DNA of 64,000 nucleotides from Loigolactobacillus jiayinensis. Lineage in GTDB: Bacteria > Bacillota > Bacilli > Lactobacillales > Lactobacillaceae. The stretch is from assembly GCF_003946445.1 (NCBI RefSeq), contig NZ_RHOF01000006.1:33030-97029 (forward strand), written 5' to 3'. The notes below the pieces were generated by a model that was given only the letters and a program-made list of their open reading frames with translations, did no database searches and had not been told where the DNA came from. A program made the translations under genes and the position numbers. Below are positions 26,665-35,407 of the stretch, in pieces. Each line of letters begins with the position of its first letter. Within the stretch, counting starts at the first letter, position 1.

Positions 26665-27603
26665 CTGGCGTAATAACGTCATTAAAATCGGAATCACAAT
26701 TAAACTTAGCAAGGTTGATTCCGTCACCATTAAGGCAGCATAGTCGGCATCAGCCCCATACAATTTAGCGACAACTGGCGCATTAGTCATAACTGGCATC
26801 GCCGATTGTAAAATAAAAACTTGTTTCATCAATGTTGGTACTGGTGCTGGTAAAACCAGCAAACTCATTAGCACTGGCGCTAAAATGAAACGCCCCACTA
26901 AAATACCAATACTGTGGCGTGATAACCGCATTTGGCTCAATCCTGCGCTCTCGATCGCAATCCCAATGAAGATCATCGATAACGGAATCGTCAGCCCACC
27001 GATATAACTAAAATCAGACATCAAAAACCTCGGTACTTGAATATGTAACAATACTAAGACTACCGCCACCATAAACCCAAGCAAAGGCGGTGAAAATACT
27101 TTCTTGATCGTCGTCCACCAACTAAATTGTTCCGTGCTGGTGCCATCGCGCTTAATTAAATAAACACCTAGTGTCCAAAAGAAAGTCGTGTTGGCCATAT
27201 AATAAACCAAAACGTACGGTAAACTTTTATTACCAAATAGCGCCATATTAATTGGCAAGCCGATAAAAACGGTATTCGAATTGAAGAACATTGATTCAAA
27301 TAACCCCCGGCGCTCTTTGCGAATCCGAATTATTCGCGCTACCGCTACGGAAATACCAAATAAAATTAGCATTGAGATCACAGGAAACTTCAGATCTGGT
27401 AGTAAACGAAATAATTCTTTCGCCGTAAAATCACGCGTGATCGTATCCAACATATAGCAAGGTAATGCGATTTGCGTGACTAAACGTGCAATTAATTTAC
27501 TACTTTTTTCGTCGAACCAGCCAGCACGTGCTAAAACGTAACCAACGACAATCATAACTAGGATGACCAAAACACCCTCGATACTTTGTAAAAATATGCC
27601 CAT
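26662..27603 (-). CDS. AEC-family (auxin efflux carrier) transporter
   Basis: 313 aa, ten predicted membrane helices in two groups of five around a polar loop (about 118-165), the AEC fold. The start at 27603 follows AAGGTG by 7 nt; a longer in-frame reading overlaps the divergent gene's promoter and is rejected. Motifs such as NSNTVFIGLPINMALFG and AMPVMTNAPVVAKLYG are shared with the mleP product at 34.4-35.4 kb, so it is a paralogue. The substrate is probably an organic acid but has no local partner gene to indicate it. Confidence 0.88.
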   Translation of the reverse strand: MGIFLQSIEGVLVILVMIVVGYVLARAGWFDEKSSKLIARLVTQIALPCYMLDTITRDFTAKELFRLLPDLKFPVISMLILFGISVAVARIIRIRKERRGLFESMFFNSNTVFIGLPINMALFGNKSLPYVLVYYMANTTFFWTLGVYLIKRDGTSTEQFSWWTTIKKVFSPPLLGFMVAVVLVLLHIQVPRFLMSDFSYIGGLTIPLSMIFIGIAIESAGLSQMRLSRHSIGILVGRFILAPVLMSLLVLPAPVPTLMKQVFILQSAMPVMTNAPVVAKLYGADADYAALMVTESTLLSLIVIPILMTLLRQ

Positions 27604-27745
27604 CAAACCACACCTTATCATTATAATAGCTATCAGTTTACCACTTTCATAACTATTTCCAAAGGCTTGCCCAACTGTTAAAACGGTTACATTTATAAAA
27701 AAAGCGGTTATAATGAAGATGACAATAAGCAAAGGAGTGAGTGAC

Positions 27746-28033
27746 ATGGCAAATTATTATGACGTCACCTTTAATACTATTGATGGAAAAGCCTTTATCA
27801 AACGTAACATTGCTTCTGATCTGCCAGCAACAAAGGTCTGGCAAGATGCTTGCGAAAAAGTTGAAGCCGACAATCTTTACATTATGATGAACGATAATAC
27901 ATTGGTTAATTTAGTACGCCACCATATTGTCCGGATTGATATGACTAAGTTGGACACGCCGATTGAAAAACGAGCGCGGCGCCAAGATCAATTTCTCAAT
28001 ACCGTTAATTCATTAGCAAATATTGGCCTGTAA
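27746..28033 (+). CDS. Conserved hypothetical protein, 95 aa
   Basis: Unrecognised. ATG at 27746 lies 8 nt after AAAGGAG. The sequence begins MANYYDVTFNTIDGKAFIKR and contains IMMNDNTLVNLVRHHIVRID, followed by a basic C-terminal stretch (IEKRARRQDQFLNTVN). It is soluble, with no cysteine-pair motif and a probable small beta-rich core, faintly resembling the 68-aa protein at 12.8 kb in its dispersed LF/RHHIVRID-type ending. It is divergent from the AEC gene and followed by a terminator. Confidence 0.75.
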   Translation: MANYYDVTFNTIDGKAFIKRNIASDLPATKVWQDACEKVEADNLYIMMNDNTLVNLVRHHIVRIDMTKLDTPIEKRARRQDQFLNTVNSLANIGL

Positions 28034-28036
28034 CCA

Positions 28037-28075
28037 AAAAAGCTTGACACTTATAACGCGTGCCAAGCTTTTTTA
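28037..28075. terminator. Bidirectional terminator between the 95-aa gene and accA
   Basis: AAAAAAGCTTG pairs with CAAGCTTTTTT, with GAC/GTG-type extension, between convergent genes. Confidence 0.8.
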
Positions 28076-28834
28076 TGCAAATTTTGCCAACACCGTCAAA
28101 TACTTCTCAGTGCGTTGTTGCTGCAATTGTACCGCTGACCACGTCGTTAATTCAGCTAATTGCTGCTGCAATGCCTGATCAATCCGCACCATAGTTTGCT
28201 TGTCTTCAGCAATAATCTGATCGACTAAGCCAAGTTTTGCCAGCTGGGCGGCCGTCATCGGCAAATATTTGGTCAGATCTTGTGGCTCGTCACCTTTTAA
28301 AATGGCTTGGACCGCTTCCGGTGATGCCACTGAATAAATACTATTTTCCAGCATCAAAATACGGTTACTATTGGCCAATGCTAGCGCACCACCACTTTCA
28401 CCCTCACCTAAAAATAAAGCAATATTCGGTACTGTCAAGCGCCCCATTTGACTAATTGTTGCCGCTAGGGCTTGGCTTTGACCGTTTAGTTCGGCCGCCA
28501 CATCAGCCGCAGCGCCGGGCATATTGATCAGCGTGATCACCGGCCAACCGAATTTTTCAGCTTGGCTCAAACCCCGATTAACCTTACGATACCCCGCCGG
28601 ACTTAATGCGCCAAAATGATAATCTAGCCGTTGCTGCAGTGTTGCACCACGATTAACGCCGACAAATAATGCCGTCTGCTGATGAAAGCAACCATAGCCA
28701 ACCGTTACTGCTGGATCATCGGCTTGCAAGCGATCCCCATGCAGTGTGAAAAAATCTGTGGTTAACGCTGTGATCACTGCCGCAGAGCTAATTCGCTCGG
28801 CACTACGAATTTTTTTTAATTGTTCTTCTAACAT
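28073..28834 (-). CDS. accA: Acetyl-CoA carboxylase carboxyltransferase subunit alpha
   Basis: 253 aa, the short form found in Lactobacillaceae. Transfers the carboxyl group from biotin to acetyl-CoA with AccD. Crotonase-like core: VTLINMPGAAADVAAELNGQ and ALFLGEGESGGALALANSNR (oxyanion-hole Gly-Gly). The start at 28834 is 6 nt after GAGG; a GTG at 28846 overlapping the accD stop is less likely. Last gene of fabH-accBCDA. Confidence 0.95.
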   Translation of the reverse strand: MLEEQLKKIRSAERISSAAVITALTTDFFTLHGDRLQADDPAVTVGYGCFHQQTALFVGVNRGATLQQRLDYHFGALSPAGYRKVNRGLSQAEKFGWPVITLINMPGAAADVAAELNGQSQALAATISQMGRLTVPNIALFLGEGESGGALALANSNRILMLENSIYSVASPEAVQAILKGDEPQDLTKYLPMTAAQLAKLGLVDQIIAEDKQTMVRIDQALQQQLAELTTWSAVQLQQQRTEKYLTVLAKFA

Positions 28835-28842
28835 CGTACGCC

Positions 28843-29622
28843 TCACTTTCGCTGGTGCAAGCGTAATAATTGCCCCACAACTGCTGCTAAATCAGTACGC
28901 GCGACCACAGCATCCAATTGCCCTTGCTGATACAAACTAGCAGCGCTTTGAAACGCTGGTGGCAGCGGCTCACGACTTGTTTTTTGGATGACACGTTTAC
29001 CCGCAAAGCCAATTGTGGCCCCAGCTTCAGCAATCACCGTATCAGCGGCAAAAGCAAAGCTGGCACTAACGCCGCCCATGGTTGGATCCGTTAGAATATT
29101 TAGGGTGTAGTTGCCAGCCGCATTCAAGTCGTCATACGCCGCCAAAACGGTATTCATTTGTAACAACGATAAAATGCCTTCTTGCATTCGCGCACCGCCA
29201 GAAGCGATGACTAACACTAACGGTAATTGCTGCGTTTTAGCGGCCGCGATAACTTGCCGCAAACGTGCGCCGACAATCATATTCAACGTCCCCATCATAA
29301 AATGGCTATCCATTACCCCAAGCATGAAACGCTGTTGCTGCAATGTTGCCACGCCAGCTGTTAAGGCTTCTGTGGCCCCAGTTTGTTGTTGTGCCTGCGC
29401 TAATTTGGCTTGGTAGCCAGGAAAAGCAAATGGCGCCGCTGCTGTAATTTCTGGTAATGGCTGAAACTCAGTAGCTAATTGCTGTAGTCGCTGCGTTGCG
29501 GTTAAACGTAAATAATAGCCGCAATGAGGACAAATCTGCAAGCTACCCCATTCTAGACGATGAACGTTGCGCTGACACTTGGGACATTGCCGCCAAGTAC
29601 CTACTGCTGGTAAATGACTCAT
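28843..29622 (-). CDS. accD: Acetyl-CoA carboxylase carboxyltransferase subunit beta
   Basis: 259 aa. An N-terminal zinc ribbon, CPKCQRNVHR and ICPHCGYYLR, is followed by a crotonase-fold domain with ASGGARMQEGILSLLQM and DPTMGGVSASFAF. Forms the alpha2beta2 carboxyltransferase with AccA. The start overlaps the accC stop (ATGA), so translation is coupled. Confidence 0.95.
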   Translation of the reverse strand: MSHLPAVGTWRQCPKCQRNVHRLEWGSLQICPHCGYYLRLTATQRLQQLATEFQPLPEITAAAPFAFPGYQAKLAQAQQQTGATEALTAGVATLQQQRFMLGVMDSHFMMGTLNMIVGARLRQVIAAAKTQQLPLVLVIASGGARMQEGILSLLQMNTVLAAYDDLNAAGNYTLNILTDPTMGGVSASFAFAADTVIAEAGATIGFAGKRVIQKTSREPLPPAFQSAASLYQQGQLDAVVARTDLAAVVGQLLRLHQRK

Positions 29623-30944
29623 TGGGCGTCACCTGCCAAATGGGCTAAGAAGTGGATATCCACTAAATTAGCCTGATAATTAGGTAGCGCCATGATTTGG
29701 GTCAACGTCGCTAAATTAGTCCCAATGCCTTTGATCTGTACATGTTGTAGACAACGCTGCAATTTTTCGATGGCCTTTTTTCGTGTTGGTTGCTTGACCA
29801 AAATTTTTGCCACCAAAGCATCATAATACGGTAAGATCTGATCGCCCTCTTGGTAGCCAGTATCAACGCGGGCACCAGTAAATAAACGAAACGTTTCTAA
29901 CTTACCGGTTGCCAACAAGCCACCTTCAGCCTGAGCGTTTAAACGTACTTCGATAGCATGACCCTTAAAAGTTTTAGTCCCTGACTTGATCAATTGCCCC
30001 GCCGCAACTTCGATTTGCGTGACAACTAGATCCATGCCAGTAGTCATTTCGGTCACCGCATGCTCTACCTGCAGGCGCGTATTCATTTCCAAAAAATAAA
30101 ATTGATGCTCAGCAAATAAAAATTCCAAAGTACCCAAACCAACATAGTCTAACCCCGACATTAACTGGCGGGCTAATTGATATAGCTTAGCCCGTTCAAC
30201 CGTCGTCAAAATTGCGGCGGGACTTTCTTCAACAACTTTTTGATGATTGCGCTGTAAGCTACACTCACGATCACCGAGTAATTGTAGGTGCCCTGCCTGG
30301 TCCTGTAATACTTGCACTTCGATATGCCGGGCGCTGGTCAAATACTTTTCCAAATAAACCGCATCATTCAGGAATGCTTGGCGCGCTTCTTCTTGAATTA
30401 AGTGGTATTGATGACGTAATTCATGTTCCGATGATAGCACGCGCATGCCTTTGCCACCACCACCAAAACTAGCTTTCAGCATGACTGGATAGCCCAGATA
30501 CGCCGCAGTCTGCCGTAGCGCTGCTTCATCTTTCAACGCGCTCCCACCAGGAATTACTGGCACACCTTGCTTATGCGCATAGGTTTTGGCGGCCGCTTTA
30601 TCCGCCAATAAAGCAATTGTGGCGGGTTGTGGCCCGATAAACGTTAAGCCACATTCAGCACACATTTTGGCGAATAAGGCATCTTCAGCTAAGAAGCCAT
30701 AACCGGGATGAACAGCGTCTGCCCCACTCAATAGCGCCGCCATTAAAATAGCTTCGCGGTTCAAGTAGCTGGACTGGGCTGTATTTGGGCCAATACAATA
30801 AGCCTCATCAGCTTGTTGCACAAATAAACTGGTCTGCTCTACTTGCGCATAAACAGCCACGGTGGCAATATTCAATTGGTGGCAAGCACGAATGATCCGC
30901 AGCGCCACTTCACCACGGTTGGCAATCAGAATTTTCTTAAACAT
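29619..30944 (-). CDS. accC: Biotin carboxylase subunit of acetyl-CoA carboxylase
   Basis: 441 aa. ATP-grasp enzyme that carboxylates biotin on AccB. N-terminal ILIANRGEVALRIIRAC, the glycine-rich loop KASFGGGGKGMRV, the catalytic region EMNTRLQVEHAVTE and the C-terminal domain RLNAQAEGGLL are present. The start overlaps the accB stop by one base (TAATG). Confidence 0.96.
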   Translation of the reverse strand: MFKKILIANRGEVALRIIRACHQLNIATVAVYAQVEQTSLFVQQADEAYCIGPNTAQSSYLNREAILMAALLSGADAVHPGYGFLAEDALFAKMCAECGLTFIGPQPATIALLADKAAAKTYAHKQGVPVIPGGSALKDEAALRQTAAYLGYPVMLKASFGGGGKGMRVLSSEHELRHQYHLIQEEARQAFLNDAVYLEKYLTSARHIEVQVLQDQAGHLQLLGDRECSLQRNHQKVVEESPAAILTTVERAKLYQLARQLMSGLDYVGLGTLEFLFAEHQFYFLEMNTRLQVEHAVTEMTTGMDLVVTQIEVAAGQLIKSGTKTFKGHAIEVRLNAQAEGGLLATGKLETFRLFTGARVDTGYQEGDQILPYYDALVAKILVKQPTRKKAIEKLQRCLQHVQIKGIGTNLATLTQIMALPNYQANLVDIHFLAHLAGDAQ

Positions 30945-31336
30945 TAGTCCGCCTCAGCGATTTTAAATAATGGCGTCGCAAATTCAACACCTTGGCCGTC
31001 ACTTACATTGATTGCCGCCACGGTACCAGCAAGCGGGCTTTTAATATCATTAAATAATTTCATACTTTCAATTTGCGCCAATGTCGTCTCCGTTGTCACC
31101 TGCTGGCCAACCTTAACGAATGGTTGCTTCGTGTCATCCAACAAATGCACAATGCCCACCATTGGGCTGTTAACCGTTTTACCTTTACTGACCGGCGCTG
31201 CTTCTATTTTAGTAGCAATTTGCGGTGTTGCATTGCGTTTCACATGCAAATATAGATCCGCATCCTTTAACTCGATCTCAGCGAACTCGCTTTTAGCTAG
31301 TACCGCCAATAAATCAGCAACTTGTTTTGCGTCCAT
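30944..31336 (-). CDS. accB: Biotin carboxyl carrier protein
   Basis: 130 aa. The C-terminal biotinyl domain carries IESMKLFNDIKS, where Lys is biotinylated; the usual Ala before Met is Ser here, a known variant. A short linker (residues 45-55) precedes it. ATG at 31336 is 8 nt after AAGGAGG; the TTG two codons upstream is not used. Lies directly behind fabH. Confidence 0.95.
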   Translation of the reverse strand: MDAKQVADLLAVLAKSEFAEIELKDADLYLHVKRNATPQIATKIEAAPVSKGKTVNSPMVGIVHLLDDTKQPFVKVGQQVTTETTLAQIESMKLFNDIKSPLAGTVAAINVSDGQGVEFATPLFKIAEAD

Positions 31337-31349
31337 CCCCAAAGCCTCC

Positions 31350-32324
31350 TTAAAGTCTAATCAATAAGCTACCATAAGCTAAGCCGCCGCCAAAGCCTGA
31401 CAACACTGCTAATTTACCATGTGCTTGTGGCTGAACTTCAGCTAATGCCATCGGTACACCAGCTGATGAGGTATTACCATAACGTTCCACATTAGTCGGA
31501 AATTTACTCATTGGCTGTTTTAAGGCTGCCGCAATTTTTTCAATGATCCGCAAATTAGCTTGATGACAAATAAATAAATCAACATCGTCCGCAGTTAAAT
31601 TATTAGCAGCCAGCAATGTCTGGATCTGTACTGGTACGGTTTTAGTCGCAAAATCAAATACTGCGCGACCCTGCATCGTAAATGGCGCAATTGTTGGCGT
31701 ATGGTCAGCTTCAATTGCTGTCAACGGTGCCACTGCGCCACTCATAATTGCCTCATGCCGGCTACCATCAGTTTGTAATCGACTATCAATAAAACTTTCA
31801 GCGCTGGCCTCATCACTAGCAGATAATAATGCACCACCGGCCCCATCACCAAAGAAGACTGCAGTTGTACGATCCTGCCAATCCAGCATCTTACTGTTAG
31901 TTTCGGCACTGATCACAATAGCATGCTTAAATTTACCTTGGCGTAAGAATTTCTCTGCTGTATCTGCAGCAAAAATAAATCCAGCGCAGGCCGCGCTAAT
32001 ATCAAAAGCCATCGCGTTGGTGGCCCCAATTTGTTCCTGCACCAAACAAGCTGTTGCTGGCGTCAAGTAATCCGGCGTAATCGTCGAAACAATGATCAAA
32101 TCAATTTCACTGGCGGCCACGCCACTTTTAGCCAAGAGCTCAGTTGCCACTTTACTGGCCAGCACTGACGTATTTTCGTCGATGGCAATGTGGCGTGTTT
32201 TGATCCCAGTATGACTCTGAATCCACTCATCACTAGTGGGCATTAATTGACTCAATTCATCATTAGTTACAACACGCTCAGGCACATATTTTGCACTGGC
32301 CGCGATGGTCACGTAATTTGACAT
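31350..32324 (-). CDS. fabH: 3-oxoacyl-ACP synthase III
   Basis: 324 aa. Starts fatty acid synthesis by condensing acetyl-CoA with malonyl-ACP. Catalytic Cys in ISAACAGFIFA, His in FICHQANLRI and Asn in ERYGNTSSAG, all in thiolase-fold spacing. GGGG ahead of the ATG serves as ribosome site. It heads a five-gene unit with accBCDA; the other fab genes (acpP, fabD, fabG, fabF, fabZ) are not in this position, unlike the common long fab operon of lactobacilli. Confidence 0.95.
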   Translation of the reverse strand: MSNYVTIAASAKYVPERVVTNDELSQLMPTSDEWIQSHTGIKTRHIAIDENTSVLASKVATELLAKSGVAASEIDLIIVSTITPDYLTPATACLVQEQIGATNAMAFDISAACAGFIFAADTAEKFLRQGKFKHAIVISAETNSKMLDWQDRTTAVFFGDGAGGALLSASDEASAESFIDSRLQTDGSRHEAIMSGAVAPLTAIEADHTPTIAPFTMQGRAVFDFATKTVPVQIQTLLAANNLTADDVDLFICHQANLRIIEKIAAALKQPMSKFPTNVERYGNTSSAGVPMALAEVQPQAHGKLAVLSGFGGGLAYGSLLIRL

Positions 32325-32496
32325 TGGGGAACCCCTTTTCGTTGTAATTGTTATCTATTTCAATCAGCTCTACTGGCTGCGTCATCTAAATCCAAACAGA
32401 TTAATTATAATAAGCCAGCCGCAGATAAACAAGTTATCTGTCGTAACTTGAATTTTTATTAAGAATTGTCATTATAACATATTCCTCAGGTTGCAA

Positions 32497-32526
32497 AAAA
32501 GCCGCTGAATTTAATCTCAGCGACTT
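32497..32526 (-). terminator. Terminator after the APC permease gene
   Basis: On the minus strand AAGTCGCTGA pairs with TCAGCGGCTT, followed by six T. Confidence 0.8.
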
Positions 32527-32531
32527 CCATA

Positions 32532-33953
32532 TTAATCTTCTTCTTTTTGGCGCGTTAAACTGTGCCAGTAACCATAACTAAAGTAAACAACTAACCCGAT
32601 CAACAACCAGATAATGAACGCTACCCAAGTAAACAGGCGCAACTGAGTCATCAGGACAATACAGAAAATAAATGATAGCCACGGCAGATACGGGTATAGC
32701 GGCACCTTAAACGACTTAGGCGCATTACCGAGAACTTTATCCTTACGTAAAAAGACAACGCCAACCGACACTAACGCAAAAGCAAATAATGTCCCAATAT
32801 TAACTAACTCAGCGATGCGATCCAACGGAATAATTGCTGCAAAAATAGCGGCAATCAACCCGAAGATCCAAGTATTCAAAACAGGCACGTGCGTTTTTGG
32901 ATTCAATTTCATCAATGCCTTAGGTAATAAGCCATCACGACTAATGGCAAACAACAATCGTGTGCCCCCATATGACATGACCAACAACACTGTCGTCATG
33001 CCGAGCACAGCCCCAACAGAGACAACGCCGGCCACCCAATTTTGGTGCATCAACCCTAGCGCAAAAGCGACTGGATCATCGACGTTTAACTTAGTGTAAT
33101 GGACAACACCAGTAAGGACAGTCGATAAAACCGTGTACAACAAGGTGGTGATGATCAACGATGTAATAATCCCAATTGGCATATCGCGCTGCGGGTTTTT
33201 AACTTCTTCCGAGGCCGTTGATACAGCATCAAACCCGATATAAGCGTAAAAAGCAACGGACGCACCAGTCAGCACACCATGAAAACCAAAAGGTAAGAAT
33301 GGATGCCAATTAGTGGGCTTAACATAAAAAGCGCCAACCACAACGAATAAAACAATGACGGAAATTTTGATCAAGACCATCACATTATTGACTCGAGTTG
33401 ATTCAGAAACACCACCAGTCAGTAATAATGCGATCAATAACACAACGATAAATGCCGGCAAATTGAATACCGCACCTGGTACACTACTAGTTCCTGCCGC
33501 TGCAGTCAGCGCTACAGGTATTTTTAAGCCGAAACCAGACAGAATATTTTGGAAGTACGCTGACCAACTTACTGCCACCGACGACACGGCAAAAAGATAT
33601 TCTGAAATCAAGGCCCAGCCTAAGATCCACGCCAAAAATTCGCCGAAAATACTATAAATATAAGTATAAGCACTCCCAGCTAGCGGAATGGTCGATGAAA
33701 ATTCTGAGTAACACAAAGCTGCCAATGAACAAACCACCGCCGCCAATAAAAAGGAAAACATAACACCGGGACCCGTGTACTGCGCGGCTAAGATTCCCGG
33801 TAAAATGAAAATTCCTGAGCCAACGATGGCCCCAACCCCCATCATACTCAAACTAAAAGCTGATAAGTTTTTTTCTAGACCTTGTTTGGAATCCGCTAAC
33901 GCATTGAGATCAATATGTTTGCGCACAAATAAATTCTTTAATGTAAACTTCAC
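32532..33953 (-). CDS. APC-family amino acid permease
   Basis: 473 aa, about 12-13 membrane helices. The first helix has the APC signature MGVGAIVGSGIFILPG, and helix 6 AFYAYIGFDAVSTASEEVKNP is typical of the cationic/neutral amino acid transporter subfamily (YfnA/CAT-like). The substrate is not predictable. The start is GTG at 33953, 9 nt after AGGAGG; a longer in-frame reading adds 36 atypical residues over the leader and is rejected. A hairpin-like GCGC...GCGC followed by eight T (33978-34005) in the leader could act as an attenuator. Confidence 0.88.
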   Translation of the reverse strand: MKFTLKNLFVRKHIDLNALADSKQGLEKNLSAFSLSMMGVGAIVGSGIFILPGILAAQYTGPGVMFSFLLAAVVCSLAALCYSEFSSTIPLAGSAYTYIYSIFGEFLAWILGWALISEYLFAVSSVAVSWSAYFQNILSGFGLKIPVALTAAAGTSSVPGAVFNLPAFIVVLLIALLLTGGVSESTRVNNVMVLIKISVIVLFVVVGAFYVKPTNWHPFLPFGFHGVLTGASVAFYAYIGFDAVSTASEEVKNPQRDMPIGIITSLIITTLLYTVLSTVLTGVVHYTKLNVDDPVAFALGLMHQNWVAGVVSVGAVLGMTTVLLVMSYGGTRLLFAISRDGLLPKALMKLNPKTHVPVLNTWIFGLIAAIFAAIIPLDRIAELVNIGTLFAFALVSVGVVFLRKDKVLGNAPKSFKVPLYPYLPWLSFIFCIVLMTQLRLFTWVAFIIWLLIGLVVYFSYGYWHSLTRQKEED

Positions 33954-34398
33954 TATTAATTTCCTCCTGACACTTAAAAAAAAGGCGCAATATCGTTTTA
34001 GCGCAACCACACCCGCTGTGCTGGCCTTCTTAACCAATCGCGACATTCTCGTAAATTTCATTGTTTAGCCATTTAATTTTAATGCATCTCTTATTCACTG
34101 TCAATTTTTCTAAGAATTAAGTGTGCTAAAAAATAATTGGCTTCTAAATACTAGCGCGCCGACTTGATAACAGAGTCCTAATTTAGCTGGCCAAACTACA
34201 ACATACCTCCCGCACAACCATGACTAGTTTTAGTACCAAAAAGCCTATGTACTTAGGCTAGCAGCCCAGCAGTTAGGACAAAACTCCCACAAGCTGAAGC
34301 ATAGCCGGAGACAAGAAATAACGTTTTCAATCCCCTAATTTAGTGGCTAATTAACCGAATTAATAAGATACACTTCATGTACGTAAAATTTAATATAT
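33954..34398. other. Intergenic region upstream of the APC permease gene
   Basis: About 445 bp without a supported gene. It holds the permease ribosome site, a possible attenuator (GCGC, 12-nt loop, GCGC, T-tract on the minus strand, about 33978-34005) and a small palindrome AGCCTA-TGTACT-TAGGCT near 34241-34258. I see no recognisable riboswitch and nothing else in the rest. Confidence 0.5.
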
Positions 34399-34428
34399 AA
34401 AAAAATCGCCGCGTAAACGACGATTTTT
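34399..34428 (-). terminator. Terminator after mleP
   Basis: On the minus strand AAAATCGTCG and CGCGGCGATTTT form a stem with a TTTA loop, followed by a T-run. Confidence 0.8.
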
Positions 34429-34432
34429 CAGC

Positions 34433-35395
34433 TTAAATAAATTGAATGAGTTGCATTAAAATCGGTACAACGATCACGAATAGTACCGTACTCGTGGTAA
34501 CCACATTGGTTGCGTATTCCACATCACCATGCGACTGACCAGCTAAGATTGGTAAAACGGCTAGGCCAGGTGCAGCAGCTTGAATGATCAAGGTACTCGA
34601 CTCCAAACTTGGAACCGCCGCCCCGCCACTTTTACCAATAACCAGCATTAAAATCATTAAAGCTGGTGCAACGATAAAGCGACCTAACAACGCCCAAACT
34701 GTATCGCGGTCAAAATGAATCGAGGCTAACCCTGCATCAGCTAATACGATCCCGATGTAGATCAATGACATTGGTGTGACGATACCGCCAACCATTGATA
34801 ATGTACTGTCGATCCAAGTTGGTACGGGAATCGCTAATAGTAAGAAAACTAAGGCGACTAAGAACCCAATCAGTGGTGCTGGTAACAACTTACGCCAATT
34901 GAAAGGCTCCTTGTGACTTTTATCCTTGGTTGGATCATCATTAGAGATGAAGAAGACACCGACTGCCCAGGTAGAAACAGTATTCATAACGTAATAAATT
35001 AAGAAGTACGGCATACTTTTTTCACCAAATAACGCTAGATTTAGTGGTAACCCAATAAAAATTGTATTGGCGTTCACGAACATATTAATAAATGTACCGC
35101 GCCGACCTGGTCGAATCCGCAAGATTTTGGTCAATAACCACGCCACTAAATACCCTAGCGCAAAGCTACCAAAAGCGTACAATAAGCCGCCAGATAAACT
35201 GACCAATTTGTCACGTGTTAAATACTTCAACACGGAAACAAAAATTGACGCCGGTAAGGCAACATTCATAATTAGGAAAGAAATACTAGTTTTAAATTTT
35301 TCATCAAATTTATTTTTCTTGCGCAAGTAAAAACCTAACGCAATCACTAAAATAATTTCGACAACACTTTCGACTGACGTCATAAATGCAGTCAT
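34433..35395 (-). CDS. mleP: Malate permease, AEC family
   Basis: 320 aa with about ten membrane helices and the AEC repeat motifs NANTIFIGLPLNLALFG and AAAPGLAVLPILAG. It starts 13 bp after the malolactic enzyme gene with GGGGTG as ribosome site. This gene pair is the mleS-mleP operon of lactobacilli, in which MleP takes up malate and/or exports lactate. The substrate assignment rests on the operon partner. Confidence 0.88.
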   Translation of the reverse strand: MTAFMTSVESVVEIILVIALGFYLRKKNKFDEKFKTSISFLIMNVALPASIFVSVLKYLTRDKLVSLSGGLLYAFGSFALGYLVAWLLTKILRIRPGRRGTFINMFVNANTIFIGLPLNLALFGEKSMPYFLIYYVMNTVSTWAVGVFFISNDDPTKDKSHKEPFNWRKLLPAPLIGFLVALVFLLLAIPVPTWIDSTLSMVGGIVTPMSLIYIGIVLADAGLASIHFDRDTVWALLGRFIVAPALMILMLVIGKSGGAAVPSLESSTLIIQAAAPGLAVLPILAGQSHGDVEYATNVVTTSTVLFVIVVPILMQLIQFI

Positions 35396-35407
35396 ATTAA
35401 CACCCCA

